The notes beneath the pieces were generated by a model. The model ran no database searches. It was not told where the DNA came from and worked only from the letters and a program-made list of their open reading frames with translations. Both the position numbers and the translations under genes were made by a program. DNA of 64,000 nt from Agrobacterium fabrum str. C58 (GTDB lineage: Bacteria; Pseudomonadota; Alphaproteobacteria; Rhizobiales; Rhizobiaceae), in contig NC_003063.2 in assembly GCF_000092025.1 (NCBI RefSeq), positions 186,001 through 250,000 on the forward strand, given 5' to 3'. Positions 1 through 8,300 of the stretch are shown here, one piece after another. Position 1 is the stretch's first letter, and each line of letters opens with the position of its first letter.

Positions 1-435
1 CATCGCCTTTTCAACCGCCGCCTCATCACGACCATCGACATAGACGACCTCAACATTCATGCGCTGCATGAAGGTGCCGAACAGGCGGAAGGCATCGGGA
101 TAGACATGGCGCACCGCGACAATGCGGTCGCCCGGCGACACGAAGGACAGCACGGTGGAAGAGATAGCAGACATGCCGCTGGCAAAACCGAGCGCGTCTT
201 CAGCGCCTTCGAGTCTGGCCAGCATTTCTTCGAACATGCGCACCGTCGGGTTAAGCCCGCGCGTATAGACCGGTCGCACCTTTTCACCGCGATAGGTGGA
301 GACCATTTCATCGTAGCTGGAAAAGGTGAAAAGCGAGGTCTGCACGAGAGGCGGCACCACGGCTTCGAAAGCGTGGGTCTCGTCATGCGCGACAATCAGG
401 GAGGCGGGATCAAAGAGATCGTTGCCTTGGTTCAT
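1..435 (-). CDS. Cys/Met metabolism PLP-dependent enzyme (cystathionine gamma-synthase/methionine gamma-lyase family), N-terminal part
   Basis: The gene runs off the left edge, so only the first 145 codons are visible. The protein begins MNQGNDLFDPASL and continues through VVPPLVQTSLFTFSSYDE and YTRGLNPTVRMFEE to the glycine-rich ASGMSAISS turn that holds the PLP phosphate in this fold. The YTRGLNPT segment and its order are typical of cystathionine gamma-synthase, gamma-lyase and O-acetylhomoserine sulfhydrylase enzymes. The catalytic lysine lies beyond the window, so the reaction cannot be assigned. The start overlaps the stop of the upstream FadR-like gene as ATGA (432-435), so the two are translationally coupled and the regulator probably controls this enzyme. 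Confidence 0.8.
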   Translation of the reverse strand, partial: MNQGNDLFDPASLIVAHDETHAFEAVVPPLVQTSLFTFSSYDEMVSTYRGEKVRPVYTRGLNPTVRMFEEMLARLEGAEDALGFASGMSAISSTVLSFVSPGDRIVAVRHVYPDAFRLFGTFMQRMNVEVVYVDGRDEAAVEKAM

Positions 436-1148
436 TTCGACATGTCCTTGATATCCTCCTCGACGACAGCGAGGATTTTCAGTGTTTCTTCACGGGCGGT
501 TTCGGCATCGCCGGCGGCGATGGCGTTAAACAGCGTGCGGTGAAAGGGGAATGAGCGGCTGGCGAAATCCGGCCGATCGAAGGGCTTTAGCCAGAAGCGT
601 TCGAAACCTTCACGCATCTGCTCCAGCAGCTGTTTGAACAACGAATTATGTGTGGCGTCGTAGATCGACAGATGGAAGGCAAGGTCGGCCTTGCCGGAGG
701 TGCCTTCGGCCAGATGCACCCGCTCCATCTCATCGAGCCGCGCTTCCATGGTGGCGATATCGTCCGCCGTGCGCCGGCGCGCGGCGGCCATCGATGCCTC
801 GACCTCAATGCCACGCCGCACTTCCAGTGTCATCAGCAGCGCATCGCGCAGGCTTTCGGCGTCGATGGAAATCGGCATATGCACGGTGGCGGCGGAAATC
901 GGCTTCAGCAGATAATTTCCGCTGCCCTTGCGGCTGTCGATGACGCCCAGCGCCTGAAATTTGCGGATGACCTCGCGAATGGTGGAGCGGCCGACACCCA
1001 GCGCCGCCATCAGCTCCCGCTCGGCCGGCAGCCGTTCGCCTGCCTTCAGCCCTGCCCGCTCGACATAGTCGGAAAGCGCGGCCTCCACCTGGCGCACACG
1101 GTCGCTCGGCGGAATGGGCTGCATGAGTTCCCGGCTGGACCTGTCCAA
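432..1148 (-). CDS. GntR/FadR-family transcriptional regulator (FCD domain)
   Basis: A 238-residue regulator. The N-terminal winged helix (about residues 17-80) contains the GntR signature ERLPAERELMAALGVGRSTIRE and the wing DSRKGSGNYLL. The rest (about 95-225) is an all-helical FCD ligand domain with conserved His and Asp positions (LAFHLSIYDATHN) that usually bind a metal and a carboxylic acid effector. The start used is TTG at 1148, preceded by GAGGG at good spacing; ATG at 1124 (residue 9) is the alternative. It is coupled by ATGA to the PLP enzyme downstream. A TGGT/ACCA inverted site lies just upstream and may be its own operator. The effector is unknown. Confidence 0.85.
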   Translation of the reverse strand: MDRSSRELMQPIPPSDRVRQVEAALSDYVERAGLKAGERLPAERELMAALGVGRSTIREVIRKFQALGVIDSRKGSGNYLLKPISAATVHMPISIDAESLRDALLMTLEVRRGIEVEASMAAARRRTADDIATMEARLDEMERVHLAEGTSGKADLAFHLSIYDATHNSLFKQLLEQMREGFERFWLKPFDRPDFASRSFPFHRTLFNAIAAGDAETAREETLKILAVVEEDIKDMSK

Positions 1149-1163
1149 GACTTACCCTCTAAA

Positions 1164-1181
1164 TTGGTCTGACATCTTACC
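1164..1181. promoter_or_regulatory. Candidate FadR-like operator
   Basis: TGGT (1164-1167) and ACCA (about 1178-1181) are inverted halves in an AT-rich context (AAATTGGTCTGAC then TTACCATTTC). FCD-type GntR proteins often recognise TGGTCTGACCA-like sites. It sits 16-33 bases upstream of the TTG start of the regulator, where autoregulation would be expected. The spacing between halves is wider than in the classic site, so this is a suggestion only. Confidence 0.35.
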
Positions 1182-1364
1182 ATTTCAAAGGGCAAATCGA
1201 TTGTCAACAGGCAACGAAGAATACGGCTCAGGTAACCGCATGTGGCTAAGTGGGTTGACGGTGCGGTAAAATATCGGCGCACCCGCTCGATGGGGAAGGG
1301 TCGGGACCGGGAGCGGCTGGAATGAAACTTGAGGTGCCGAATGACGGCGACTGATGGCCGCCGA

Positions 1365-1838
1365 TTAAGTCGCCGTCGTCTGGACGACACCACGCGCCAA
1401 TGCATCGGCATGCTCATTGCCGACCAAGCCGGAATGCCCTTTGCACCATTCCACGGCCACATGGGGATGCCGCTCCAGCAGCTTGTCGAGCTGCTGCCAG
1501 ATTTCACTGTCGGGGATCGGTCTTCGGCGGGCGCGCTGGTTGGGCGTGATCCGCTTCCAGCCGTTGTTGCGCCAGATCGCCCTGTAGCGGCGGCAGCCCT
1601 CAATCACATGAACGGCATCCGTCCAGAGCGTGACATCTCGCGTGGGCGCTTCGGCGGCGACCCAGGACATGGCGTTCAGGACGGCGAGAACCTCGAAACT
1701 ATTGTTCGATGCGCCAGCCGCCTTGCCCGTGGCGGAATGGACCTGGTCACCCCCTTCATGAACAACGAACGCCCATCCTCCGGATCGGGTGGCATCGTCG
1801 AAGGAGCCGTCGGTGAAGATGTGGAGCGCATCGGACAT
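1365..1838 (-). CDS. rnhA: Ribonuclease H (RNase HI family)
   Basis: A 157-residue protein of normal RNase HI length. The catalytic DEDD set is visible: D10 in IFTDGSF, E49 in NNSFEVLAVLNA, D74 in LWTDA and D145 in GNEHADALA, with the mobile histidine H135 in CKGHSGLVGN. It should cleave the RNA strand of RNA-DNA hybrids such as R-loops and primers. No clear ribosome-binding site precedes the ATG at 1838. The gene stands alone between the FadR-like regulator and znuA, all on the same strand. Agrobacteria may carry another RNase H elsewhere, so this copy may not be the principal one. Confidence 0.88.
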   Translation of the reverse strand: MSDALHIFTDGSFDDATRSGGWAFVVHEGGDQVHSATGKAAGASNNSFEVLAVLNAMSWVAAEAPTRDVTLWTDAVHVIEGCRRYRAIWRNNGWKRITPNQRARRRPIPDSEIWQQLDKLLERHPHVAVEWCKGHSGLVGNEHADALARGVVQTTAT

Positions 1839-2008
1839 GAAGAGGTGTGTAGCACCGAAATGGAAATCGCTAAAGGAACAGGCAATTGCGAAGGGATTCT
1901 TTCGTTCCGATGCCGCAGCGCGTTCCTCGGCAAGCGGCAGGGGTCACCACAAAAGCAGAGAGGGCAGCGCACGCCACCCTCCCCTAATTCACGCCGAAAC
2001 TGTGCGTT

Positions 2009-3022
2009 TTACTGGCTGAGAACGGCCGCCGTAATCGTCTTCATGTTGTGGTTGATCATGTCGATATAGGTCGCGGCCGGGCCATCGGCGGTGGAAAGCG
2101 CATCGGAATAGAGCGTGCCACCCACCTTCAGGCCGGTCTCGCTGGCGATCTGGTCGATCAGCCGCTTGTCGGTGATGTTTTCGACAAAGATCGCCGAGGC
2201 CTTGTCGTGTTTGACCTGATCCACCAGCTTGGCGACATCGGCGGCCGAGGCTTCGGATTCCGTCGAAATGCCCTCGGGCGCGAGGAAGTTGAGGCCGTAG
2301 GCGTGCTCGAAATAACCGAAGGCGTCATGCGAGGTAATGATGACGCGTCTTTCCGGCGGGATCGCGGCGATTTCGGTCTTCACCTTCTCGTTCAGGGCGG
2401 CAAGCTTGGCGATATAGGCTTGCGAGTTGGCGGTGTATGTGGTGCAACCTGCCTTATCGACTTCGCAAAATGCGCCAGCAATGTTCTTCACGTAGATTTC
2501 GGCGTTGTTGATCGACTGCCAGGCATGTGGATCGTATTCACCGTGATGATGTCCCTCGTGGCCGTGATCATGGGCCTCGGCCTTCTCATGTTTATGGCCG
2601 GCTTCTTCGGCCTTATGGTCATGGCCTTCTTCCTCAGCTTCCGGGTGGGCGTGACCGGCCGGCTCGTCGGAAAGCTTCAATGGCTGCACGCCTTTGGTCA
2701 GCTCCACGACGGGGGCCTTGGTGCCGCTGGTGTCGATCAGCCGCTTCAGAAAGCCTTCAAATTCCAGGCCATTGACCAGAACGACATCCGCCTTGCTGAC
2801 GGCGACGGCATCGGCCGGACGCGGTTCATAGACATGCGCATCGCCATCCGGTCCAACGAGCGTGGTGATCTCGACGCGGTCGCCGCCGACATTTTTGGCG
2901 AAATCGGCGATGATCGAGAAGCTGGCCACGACCTTGAGTTCGGCAGCCGAAGCCTGCGCCATCAGCACCGGCGAGATGGTAAGAAGGCTTGCGCAGGTGG
3001 CAAATCGGAAGGTTCTGAACAT
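2009..3022 (-). CDS. znuA: Zinc ABC transporter, periplasmic binding protein (ZnuA/TroA)
   Basis: A 337-residue cluster A-I metal-binding protein. The start at 3022 follows AAGGAG with a 7-base spacer and gives a clean signal peptide (MFRTFRFATCASLL to AQASA). A longer open frame upstream is only overlap with znuB. Metal ligands expected for ZnuA are visible: the His of GDAHVYEP, the His of YDPHAW, the His of ITSHDAFGYFEHAYG and the Asp of LYSDALS. Between ligands 1 and 2 lies a very His/Asp/Glu-rich loop (GHAHPEAEEEGHDH to HHHGEY), the hallmark of zinc rather than manganese transporters. It is the last gene of znuCBA, 28 bases after znuB. The set corresponds to what is called troCBA in A. 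tumefaciens. Confidence 0.93.
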   Translation of the reverse strand: MFRTFRFATCASLLTISPVLMAQASAAELKVVASFSIIADFAKNVGGDRVEITTLVGPDGDAHVYEPRPADAVAVSKADVVLVNGLEFEGFLKRLIDTSGTKAPVVELTKGVQPLKLSDEPAGHAHPEAEEEGHDHKAEEAGHKHEKAEAHDHGHEGHHHGEYDPHAWQSINNAEIYVKNIAGAFCEVDKAGCTTYTANSQAYIAKLAALNEKVKTEIAAIPPERRVIITSHDAFGYFEHAYGLNFLAPEGISTESEASAADVAKLVDQVKHDKASAIFVENITDKRLIDQIASETGLKVGGTLYSDALSTADGPAATYIDMINHNMKTITAAVLSQ

Positions 3023-3050
3023 GAAGGTTCTCCTTTTTCGAACGCTGTTT

Positions 3051-3923
3051 TCAGGCCGTTCTGTGGCGGCCGGAACCGAGAAGATCGCCGAGCACGCCGC
3101 GCGTGCCGACGAGAATAGAGAGCGCGTAGATGACGCCCGCCGAAAGGACGATCGCCGGGCCGGATGGCAGCGACGCGTGATAGGACAGGATGAGGCCGGC
3201 AAAGCAGGAGACCATGCCGATGCCGATCGAGATGAAGCACATGGGTGCCACGCGGTTGGACCAGAACCGGCTGGCGGCGGCGGGCAACATCATCAGGCCC
3301 ACCGAAAGCAGCGTGCCAAGCGCCTGAAAGCCACCAACCAGATTAAGCACGACGATGGCGAGGAACAGAAAATGCACCGGGCTGCCCCAGTTGCTGACCG
3401 AGCGCAGGAACAGGGGATCGAGGCATTCCGCCAGAAGCGCCCGCCAGAAGGTGATCATCACCACCAGCGTCACGATGCAGATACCGCCGATCAGACCGAG
3501 CGCCTCGTTGTTCAGCGCCAGCACCGTGCCGAACAGCACATGCATGAGATCGACGCTGGAGCCGCGCCACGAAACGAGCAGCACGCCGAGCGCCAGTGAA
3601 ATCAGATAAAGGGCGGCAAGCGAGGCGTCTTCCTTCTGGACGGTGAAACGCGATACCGCCCCGGCACCCAGCGCCACCACGAGGCCAACGACCAGCCCGC
3701 CAATCGTCATCGGCAGGATTTCCAGCCCGTAAAACAGAAATCCGACCGCCGCGCCCGGCAGGATGGCGTGCGACATGGCGTCGCCGGTGAGGCTCATGCG
3801 CCGCAACATCAGGAACACCCCGACCGGCCCGCAGCTGATGGCAAGGATCAACGCACCGGCAAGCGCCCGCTGCATGAAGACATATTGAACGAAAGGTTCG
3901 ATGAAGAAATCAGCCATGGGCAT
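3051..3923 (-). CDS. znuB: Zinc ABC transporter, permease (ZnuB/TroB)
   Basis: An ABC-3 family permease of about 290 residues with roughly eight hydrophobic segments. The family core is present: SLTGDAMSHAILPGAAVGF near residue 45 and VGGFQALGTLLSVGLMMLPAAASRFW in the second half. ATG at 3923 or 3917 is the likely start, because both lie inside the last codons of znuC and the protein then begins MPMADFFIEPF. A longer frame upstream reads over znuC. The overlap with znuC and the 28-base gap to znuA indicate one transcript from the Zur-controlled promoter region near 4790. It forms the inner-membrane channel for zinc with ZnuC. Confidence 0.92.
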   Translation of the reverse strand: MPMADFFIEPFVQYVFMQRALAGALILAISCGPVGVFLMLRRMSLTGDAMSHAILPGAAVGFLFYGLEILPMTIGGLVVGLVVALGAGAVSRFTVQKEDASLAALYLISLALGVLLVSWRGSSVDLMHVLFGTVLALNNEALGLIGGICIVTLVVMITFWRALLAECLDPLFLRSVSNWGSPVHFLFLAIVVLNLVGGFQALGTLLSVGLMMLPAAASRFWSNRVAPMCFISIGIGMVSCFAGLILSYHASLPSGPAIVLSAGVIYALSILVGTRGVLGDLLGSGRHRTA

Positions 3924-4743
3924 TCGAATTTGCGTGGGAGGGGGAGTGAGGGTGGGAATGGACTGACGCCGTCCGCGGGCCTGCATCGAGCGGTTCGGTC
4001 ATCGGCGCATCGCCCGGCCCGCACCACGGCGCATTTTCCGCCCATGCCTCGTGGAAATGACGCGCCTGCTGCATGTTTTCCGCTTTCAAGACATCGGCTG
4101 TAGCCCCTAGTCCGACCAGCCTGCGGGCAAGGAACAGGGTCTGTGGAAAATGCTGCCGCACCAGCTGATGGTCATGCAGGACGGCGAGAACCGTGCGCCC
4201 TTCCGCAACCCATGCCTTGATCAGCATCAGAAGATCAGTGACAGTGCGCTCATCGACGGCGTTGAAGGGTTCATCCAGCAGGATAAGCTGCGCATCCTGC
4301 AACATGGCACGGGCAAACAGGGCGCGTTGCATCTGGCCGCCGGAGAGCGAATCGATATTGCGCTTTTCAAAACCGGACAGCCCAACCGCCTCCATCACCC
4401 GGCCCATCGCCGCTTTGTCCTGGGAAAGGTGACGGCCAAGCAGGCCGCGCTTGGGCCAGAGACCCAGCGCAACGAGATCGCGCACCTGAGCCGGGAACGA
4501 CCTGTCGAGTTCCGACTGCTGCGGCAGATAGGCGACGGAGATGCCTGAGCTGATCCGGCACTCACCGCCGAGCGGTTTCAAGATGCCGGCGATGCCCTTC
4601 ATGAGCGTCGATTTTCCCGAGCCATTGGCGCCGACAACCGCGGTGAGCGATCCCCTGGCGATAGCGCCATCCAGATGATGCACAGCCGCACGGCCGGCAT
4701 ATCCAAGCGTCAGATTTGTAAAAGTGAGGCACGGATCGTTCAT
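3910..4743 (-). CDS. znuC: Zinc ABC transporter, ATP-binding protein (ZnuC/TroC)
   Basis: A 277-residue ABC ATPase. Walker A is GANGSGKST (residues 38-46), the signature is LSGGQMQRALFARA and Walker B is LILLDEPFNAVD, followed by the switch His in VLHDH. The C-terminal tail is His/Ser/Pro-rich (SVHSHPHSPSHANSNAHG), a feature seen in some ZnuC proteins. The start at 4743 has GGAGG with a 5-base spacer. It is the first gene of znuCBA and its promoter region carries Zur-box-like palindromes shared with the divergent YciC-type gene. It powers high-affinity zinc import during zinc shortage. Confidence 0.93.
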   Translation of the reverse strand: MNDPCLTFTNLTLGYAGRAAVHHLDGAIARGSLTAVVGANGSGKSTLMKGIAGILKPLGGECRISSGISVAYLPQQSELDRSFPAQVRDLVALGLWPKRGLLGRHLSQDKAAMGRVMEAVGLSGFEKRNIDSLSGGQMQRALFARAMLQDAQLILLDEPFNAVDERTVTDLLMLIKAWVAEGRTVLAVLHDHQLVRQHFPQTLFLARRLVGLGATADVLKAENMQQARHFHEAWAENAPWCGPGDAPMTEPLDAGPRTASVHSHPHSPSHANSNAHG

Positions 4744-4784
4744 CGATCCCTCCGGGGCAGGATTTCATTCATTGGCCCCTTGAT

Positions 4785-4834
4785 ATGTAATGTTATTACA
4801 TTCGTCAAATGAATATGTAATGAAATAACATTAA
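4785..4834. promoter_or_regulatory. Two Zur-box-like palindromes in the znuC promoter
   Basis: Box 1, core AATGTTATTACATT at 4789-4802, is preceded by ATATGT. Box 2, core AATGAAATAACATT at 4819-4832, has the same flank ATATGT; the cores start 30 bases apart, about three helical turns. Both match the AT-rich dyad GTAATGTnATnACATTAC bound by alphaproteobacterial Zur. They lie 46-90 bases upstream of the znuC start and in the divergent region shared with the COG0523 gene at 5044. The 300-base region 4744-5043 holds no gene. Confidence 0.75.
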
Positions 4835-4925
4835 CTATTGGAAAGTTAGAGTGGCGCGCTGTTGGGCAGATACCTCACTCTTGCGCAGATGCTTTTTTTT
4901 CCAAAGCCCGTTGACATGTCGCACA

Positions 4926-4950
4926 TATGTAATGTTATTACGTTACATAG
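4926..4950. promoter_or_regulatory. Zur-box-like palindrome upstream of the YciC-type gene
   Basis: Core AATGTTATTACGTT at 4931-4944, flanked by ATATGT on the left and ACATA on the right. It is the third copy of the same motif in this divergent region and lies about 100 bases upstream of the ATG at 5044. It is likely the operator of the plus-strand promoter. Confidence 0.7.
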
Positions 4951-5043
4951 TTGGAACCGGCACTTCAAAAATCCTCCGTTTCCAGATCGCCTGCCGTGGT
5001 CGTCATGACGTCCACGCGACTGTTGCCACAGAACGAGGTCCCC

Positions 5044-6246
5044 ATGAAAAAACTCCCTGTCACCGTCCTCTCCGGCTTTTTAGGCGCTGGCAAAACCACC
5101 CTTCTCAACCACATCCTCGCCAATCGCGATGGCCTGCGCGTGGCGTTGATCGTCAACGATATGAGCGAGATCAACATCGATGCGGCGCTGGTGCGCGATG
5201 GCGGCGCCAATCTTTCCCGCACCGAGGAACAGCTGGTGGAAATGACCAATGGCTGCATCTGTTGCACGTTGCGCGATGACCTTCTGACCGAGGTGCGTGC
5301 GCTCGCCGAACAGGGCCGATTCGATTATCTCCTGATCGAATCCACCGGCATCGCCGAGCCACTTCCCGTGGCCGCCACCTTCGATTTCCGCGATGAGAAC
5401 GGCCGCAGCCTGTCGGATGTTGCGCAGCTGGATACGATGGTGACGGTGGTGGATGCCGCCAATCTTCTCAATGATTACGGTTCGTCCGATTTTCTGGCCG
5501 ACCGGGGCGAAACGGCGGGTGATGGCGACAACCGCACCATTGTCGACCTCCTGGTAGAGCAGATCGAATTTGCCGATGTGGTCGTCCTCAACAAGATCGG
5601 CACCGCCACGCCGGAGGAACGGGATGCGGCCCGCAAGATCATTGTCGGGCTGAACCCGGATGCAAAACTCATCGAGGCGGATTTCGGCAAGGTGGAACTG
5701 AAGGAGGTTCTGGGGACCGGCCGCTTCGATTTCGCCAGGGCCGAAGAACATCCCCTCTGGTTCAAGGAGCTGCATGGCTTCAAGGACCACATTCCAGAGA
5801 CCGAGGAATATGGCATCCGCTCCTTCGTTTACCGCGCCAAAAAGCCCTTCGACCCCGTACTCTTCCAGCGCTTCATCGATCGTGCCTGGCCGGGCGTGGT
5901 GCGCGCCAAGGGTTTCTTCTGGCTGGCGACACGGCCGCGTTATGTCGGTGAGATCAGCCAGGCGGGCGCATTGGTTCGCACCGGCAAGATGGGTTTGTGG
6001 TGGTCCGCCGTGCCCAGGGAACAATGGCCGCGCGAAAAGCAGTTCCTCGACATGATGGAACCCTATCTCGACCCGACCTTCGGTGACCGGCGGCAGGAAA
6101 TCGTGTTCATCGGTTCCGATCCGATGAGCGAGGCCCGCATCCGGGCGCAGCTGGATGCCTGCCTGATCGATACTGAGGCCTTCACGCCGGACGCCTGGCG
6201 GCACCTGCCCGACCCCTTTGCGAACTGGGATAGACAGGCGGCCTGA
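5044..6246 (+). CDS. yciC: Zur-controlled COG0523 GTPase/zinc metallochaperone (YciC/ZigA-like)
   Basis: A 400-residue G3E-family GTPase. Walker A is GFLGAGKT (residues 11-18), the metal-binding CxCC motif is C71-I-C73-C74 in [11 protein letters not shown], and the switch contains ESTGIAEP. The guanine-recognition motif reads NKIG instead of NKxD, common in COG0523. The C-terminal half carries the CobW_C domain with [21 protein letters not shown] at 5044 with GAGG upstream is chosen; longer frames run into the Zur boxes. Such proteins are thought to pass zinc to client enzymes when zinc is scarce. It is divergent from znuCBA and probably co-regulated by Zur. Confidence 0.9.
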   Translation: MKKLPVTVLSGFLGAGKTTLLNHILANRDGLRVALIVNDMSEINIDAALVRDGGANLSRTEEQLVEMTNGCICCTLRDDLLTEVRALAEQGRFDYLLIESTGIAEPLPVAATFDFRDENGRSLSDVAQLDTMVTVVDAANLLNDYGSSDFLADRGETAGDGDNRTIVDLLVEQIEFADVVVLNKIGTATPEERDAARKIIVGLNPDAKLIEADFGKVELKEVLGTGRFDFARAEEHPLWFKELHGFKDHIPETEEYGIRSFVYRAKKPFDPVLFQRFIDRAWPGVVRAKGFFWLATRPRYVGEISQAGALVRTGKMGLWWSAVPREQWPREKQFLDMMEPYLDPTFGDRRQEIVFIGSDPMSEARIRAQLDACLIDTEAFTPDAWRHLPDPFANWDRQAA

Positions 6247-6324
6247 TTGCCCTCGCCGCCCGCATTTCATACGAGCGGCAGCGGTTTTAGTCTTCTCCCC
6301 GCCCGGGGAGAAGCAACGGTTGGC

Positions 6325-6762
6325 TCAAAGAAAATTCAGCGTCAGCAGCGCCAGCACGACGTATCTCCCGACCTTGGCAATGGTGACCAGCAGCAGAAAC
6401 ACCGGCAACGGTTCCTTCATGATCCCGGCTGCCACGGTCAGCGGATCACCAATCAACGGCGCCCAGCTTAGAAGAAGCGACCATTTGCCGTAACGCCTGT
6501 ACCAGTTCTGCGCCCGTTGCAGCGCAGCTTCCCCGACGGGAAACCAGCGTTCATGCCGGAAACGCTCGATGCCACACCCAAGCAGCCAGTTTGCGAAAGA
6601 GCCGGCGACATTGCCAACGCTGGCCGTGGCGACGAGCAGCCAGACAGGCTGGGATTTCAGCAGGATGAGACCGGCAAGCGCCGCCTCCGACTGCATGGGC
6701 AGAATGGTCGCCGCGATGAACGCCGTCAGAAACAAACCCGCATATACCGCCAGATCGGCCAT
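6325..6762 (-). CDS. yqaA: YqaA/DedA-like small inner-membrane protein
   Basis: A 145-residue membrane protein with hydrophobic stretches at both ends (LFLTAFIAATILPMQSEAALAGL; VFLLLVTIAKVGRYVVLALL) and the central SFANWLLGCGIERF and SWAPLIGDPLTVAAG motifs of the SNARE-associated/YqaA (COG1238) group. The start at 6762 follows GAAGG; a start ten codons earlier is less likely. Its role is unclear; relatives are linked to membrane homeostasis and lipid flipping. It converges with the YciC-type gene. Confidence 0.82.
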   Translation of the reverse strand: MADLAVYAGLFLTAFIAATILPMQSEAALAGLILLKSQPVWLLVATASVGNVAGSFANWLLGCGIERFRHERWFPVGEAALQRAQNWYRRYGKWSLLLSWAPLIGDPLTVAAGIMKEPLPVFLLLVTIAKVGRYVVLALLTLNFL

Positions 6763-6859
6763 TGCCTGCCCTTCATCGTCCGAGAATCCCACCGCCGCTC
6801 TTGAAGTGGAGGATGAGGGAAGCGGCGGTCAAGCGCCTCCGCCGGTTGGAGACGGGTTC

Positions 6860-7129
6860 TCAGGCGGAATTCGCGGCAATGGCGCACACGATATCGTCAT
6901 GATCCACTTCCAGCAGCGCCTTGTGGATGGATATTTGCCTGGTTTCGCCGCAGGCGAACAGGACAACGATCACCGTTTCCCGTGGCGGGCAATCCGGCAG
7001 CGCACAGGAAAGCTCGCTGACGGAGACGATATCTTCGGCACAAAGATGCAGCAAATCGCGCGCCCATTGTTTCACAAGGCGGGCCTTAGAGATGATCGCG
7101 GCACCGCTGCGTGCAAGCGGGTTGTTCAT
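6860..7129 (-). CDS. Small conserved protein coupled to COG0523 gene, function unknown
   Basis: An 89-residue soluble protein starting MNNPLARSGAAIISKARLVKQWARDLLHL, with a central Cys-rich segment (SCALPDCPPRETVIVVLFACGE) and an acidic end (VDHDDIVCAI). Its ATG overlaps the stop of the upstream COG0523 gene as ATGA (7126-7129), so it is very likely translated with that GTPase and should belong to the same zinc response. The three cysteines near residues 42-60 could bind metal, but no known motif is recognised. It might be a client or accessory of the metallochaperone; that is inference from coupling only. Confidence 0.72.
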   Translation of the reverse strand: MNNPLARSGAAIISKARLVKQWARDLLHLCAEDIVSVSELSCALPDCPPRETVIVVLFACGETRQISIHKALLEVDHDDIVCAIAANSA

Positions 7130-8241
7130 GCCCTGCCCTTTCGCCCCGCCTGCGCGGCCAATGCGTTGAATAGGTCGCGAATCGGCTGTTGCGGCACATC
7201 CATGCCGATCATGACGATGCGGGTCGAACGATCGCCATCCGGCCAGCTTTCCAGCCGGATCAGGGGATAAAGCCGGTGCTGCACGGCGTGGGCGACAACC
7301 GGCCGCTCCGGGTCGTCAGTCGCGCCGAAAATTCCCTTGAGCCGCAGCAGGCCGGAATGCACATTGCTGGTGACAAGTTCGAGAAAGGTGACGATCGCCT
7401 GCGGATCGAGCGCGCCGTCGAAGGTGAGGTCGAAGGCCTCTACCCCGGCACCATGGCGATTGATGTCGTGATCATGGCCGGCATGAAGGCTCAGCCTGTC
7501 GGCGGCCAGCCACCCCGGCACGTCCTCCGTCTTGCCGTGCAGCGAATAATCCTTCGTTGAGAAAAGCGACATGAGATCGAAATCGGCCGCGTTGCGGTCA
7601 TGCAGGTGGGCGGCGGGATTGAGATCGGTGAGGCTCTTCTGGTCGATTGCCGCCGCATCGGCGAGATCGGTCTTGGTAAGAACGATGTGATCGGCAAAGG
7701 CCAGCTGTTTCCAGCCCTCGATGAAACTGTCGAGCATCGCCCGGCCCGAGATGACATCAAAAACCGTGACCACGCCCGAAAGATGAAAGTGGCGGGCAAC
7801 GATATGGTCACGCAGGCCAAGCGCCGGCGTTCCGCCGGCAATCAGGCTGTTGATGATCGGTGCGGGATCGGCAAGGCCGGTGGTCTCGATCACGACCCGC
7901 GATATTTCAGGCATCACCCCCTCGAGAGAGACCTGATGCAATTCGTAAAGCGAGGTGCGGATATCGCTGGAGGCGGTGCAGCAGATGCAGCCAGTCGTGG
8001 TGTGGAAATAACGCTCCGAACCGGTTCGAACCAGACCGTGATCGATGGGCACCGAGCCGAATTCATTAACGATGACGGCCGCATCGCGCATGGCCGGCGC
8101 GGCCAGAAGCTCGTTCAGCAAGGTGGTCTTGCCGGCACCGAGAAAGCCGGTGAGCAAGGTGACGGGCACCGTCTGAACCGGTGGCGCTACAGCCGAATCC
8201 TCCTTGCGTTCAAATGCCTTCTTTCGTGTGATTCCGAACAC
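7126..8241 (-). CDS. Second COG0523 (CobW-like) GTPase, Zur-box preceded
   Basis: A G3E GTPase with Walker A GFLGAGKT, the switch segment NEFGSVPIDHGLV, the CICC motif in TTGCICCTASSD, and ETTGLADP. A His-rich run (HAGHDHDINRHGAG) in the second half may bind zinc. It belongs to a different subgroup from the gene at 5044. The start is uncertain: the ATG at 8277 lies almost against a Zur box, whereas GTG at 8241 has AGGG with a 7-base spacer and gives 371 residues, so GTG is preferred. It is followed by an ATGA-coupled 89-residue protein. The role is probably zinc allocation in zinc starvation. Confidence 0.85.
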   Translation of the reverse strand: MFGITRKKAFERKEDSAVAPPVQTVPVTLLTGFLGAGKTTLLNELLAAPAMRDAAVIVNEFGSVPIDHGLVRTGSERYFHTTTGCICCTASSDIRTSLYELHQVSLEGVMPEISRVVIETTGLADPAPIINSLIAGGTPALGLRDHIVARHFHLSGVVTVFDVISGRAMLDSFIEGWKQLAFADHIVLTKTDLADAAAIDQKSLTDLNPAAHLHDRNAADFDLMSLFSTKDYSLHGKTEDVPGWLAADRLSLHAGHDHDINRHGAGVEAFDLTFDGALDPQAIVTFLELVTSNVHSGLLRLKGIFGATDDPERPVVAHAVQHRLYPLIRLESWPDGDRSTRIVMIGMDVPQQPIRDLFNALAAQAGRKGRA

Positions 8242-8280
8242 GTCTGCACCCTGCGATTCACATATTCGCAGCACCATAAT

Positions 8281-8300
8281 ATGTAATGTAATAACATATC
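8281..8300. promoter_or_regulatory. Zur-box-like palindrome upstream of second COG0523 gene
   Basis: Core AATGTAATAACATA (8285-8298) flanked by ATATGT and TATC, the best-conserved of the four copies. It lies about 45 bases upstream of the GTG start at 8241. The remaining gene-free stretch to ugpB (8301-8601) also holds an AATGGAAT/ATTCCATT inverted repeat (8416-8440) and two TTTTAATCG copies (8449-8457, 8492-8500); no convincing Pho box was found. Confidence 0.75.

Noticed and set aside
2048..3118. Long plus-strand open frame opposite znuA
   Set aside because: It is antisense to a clear ZnuA, is low-complexity in the His-rich part and has no family features.
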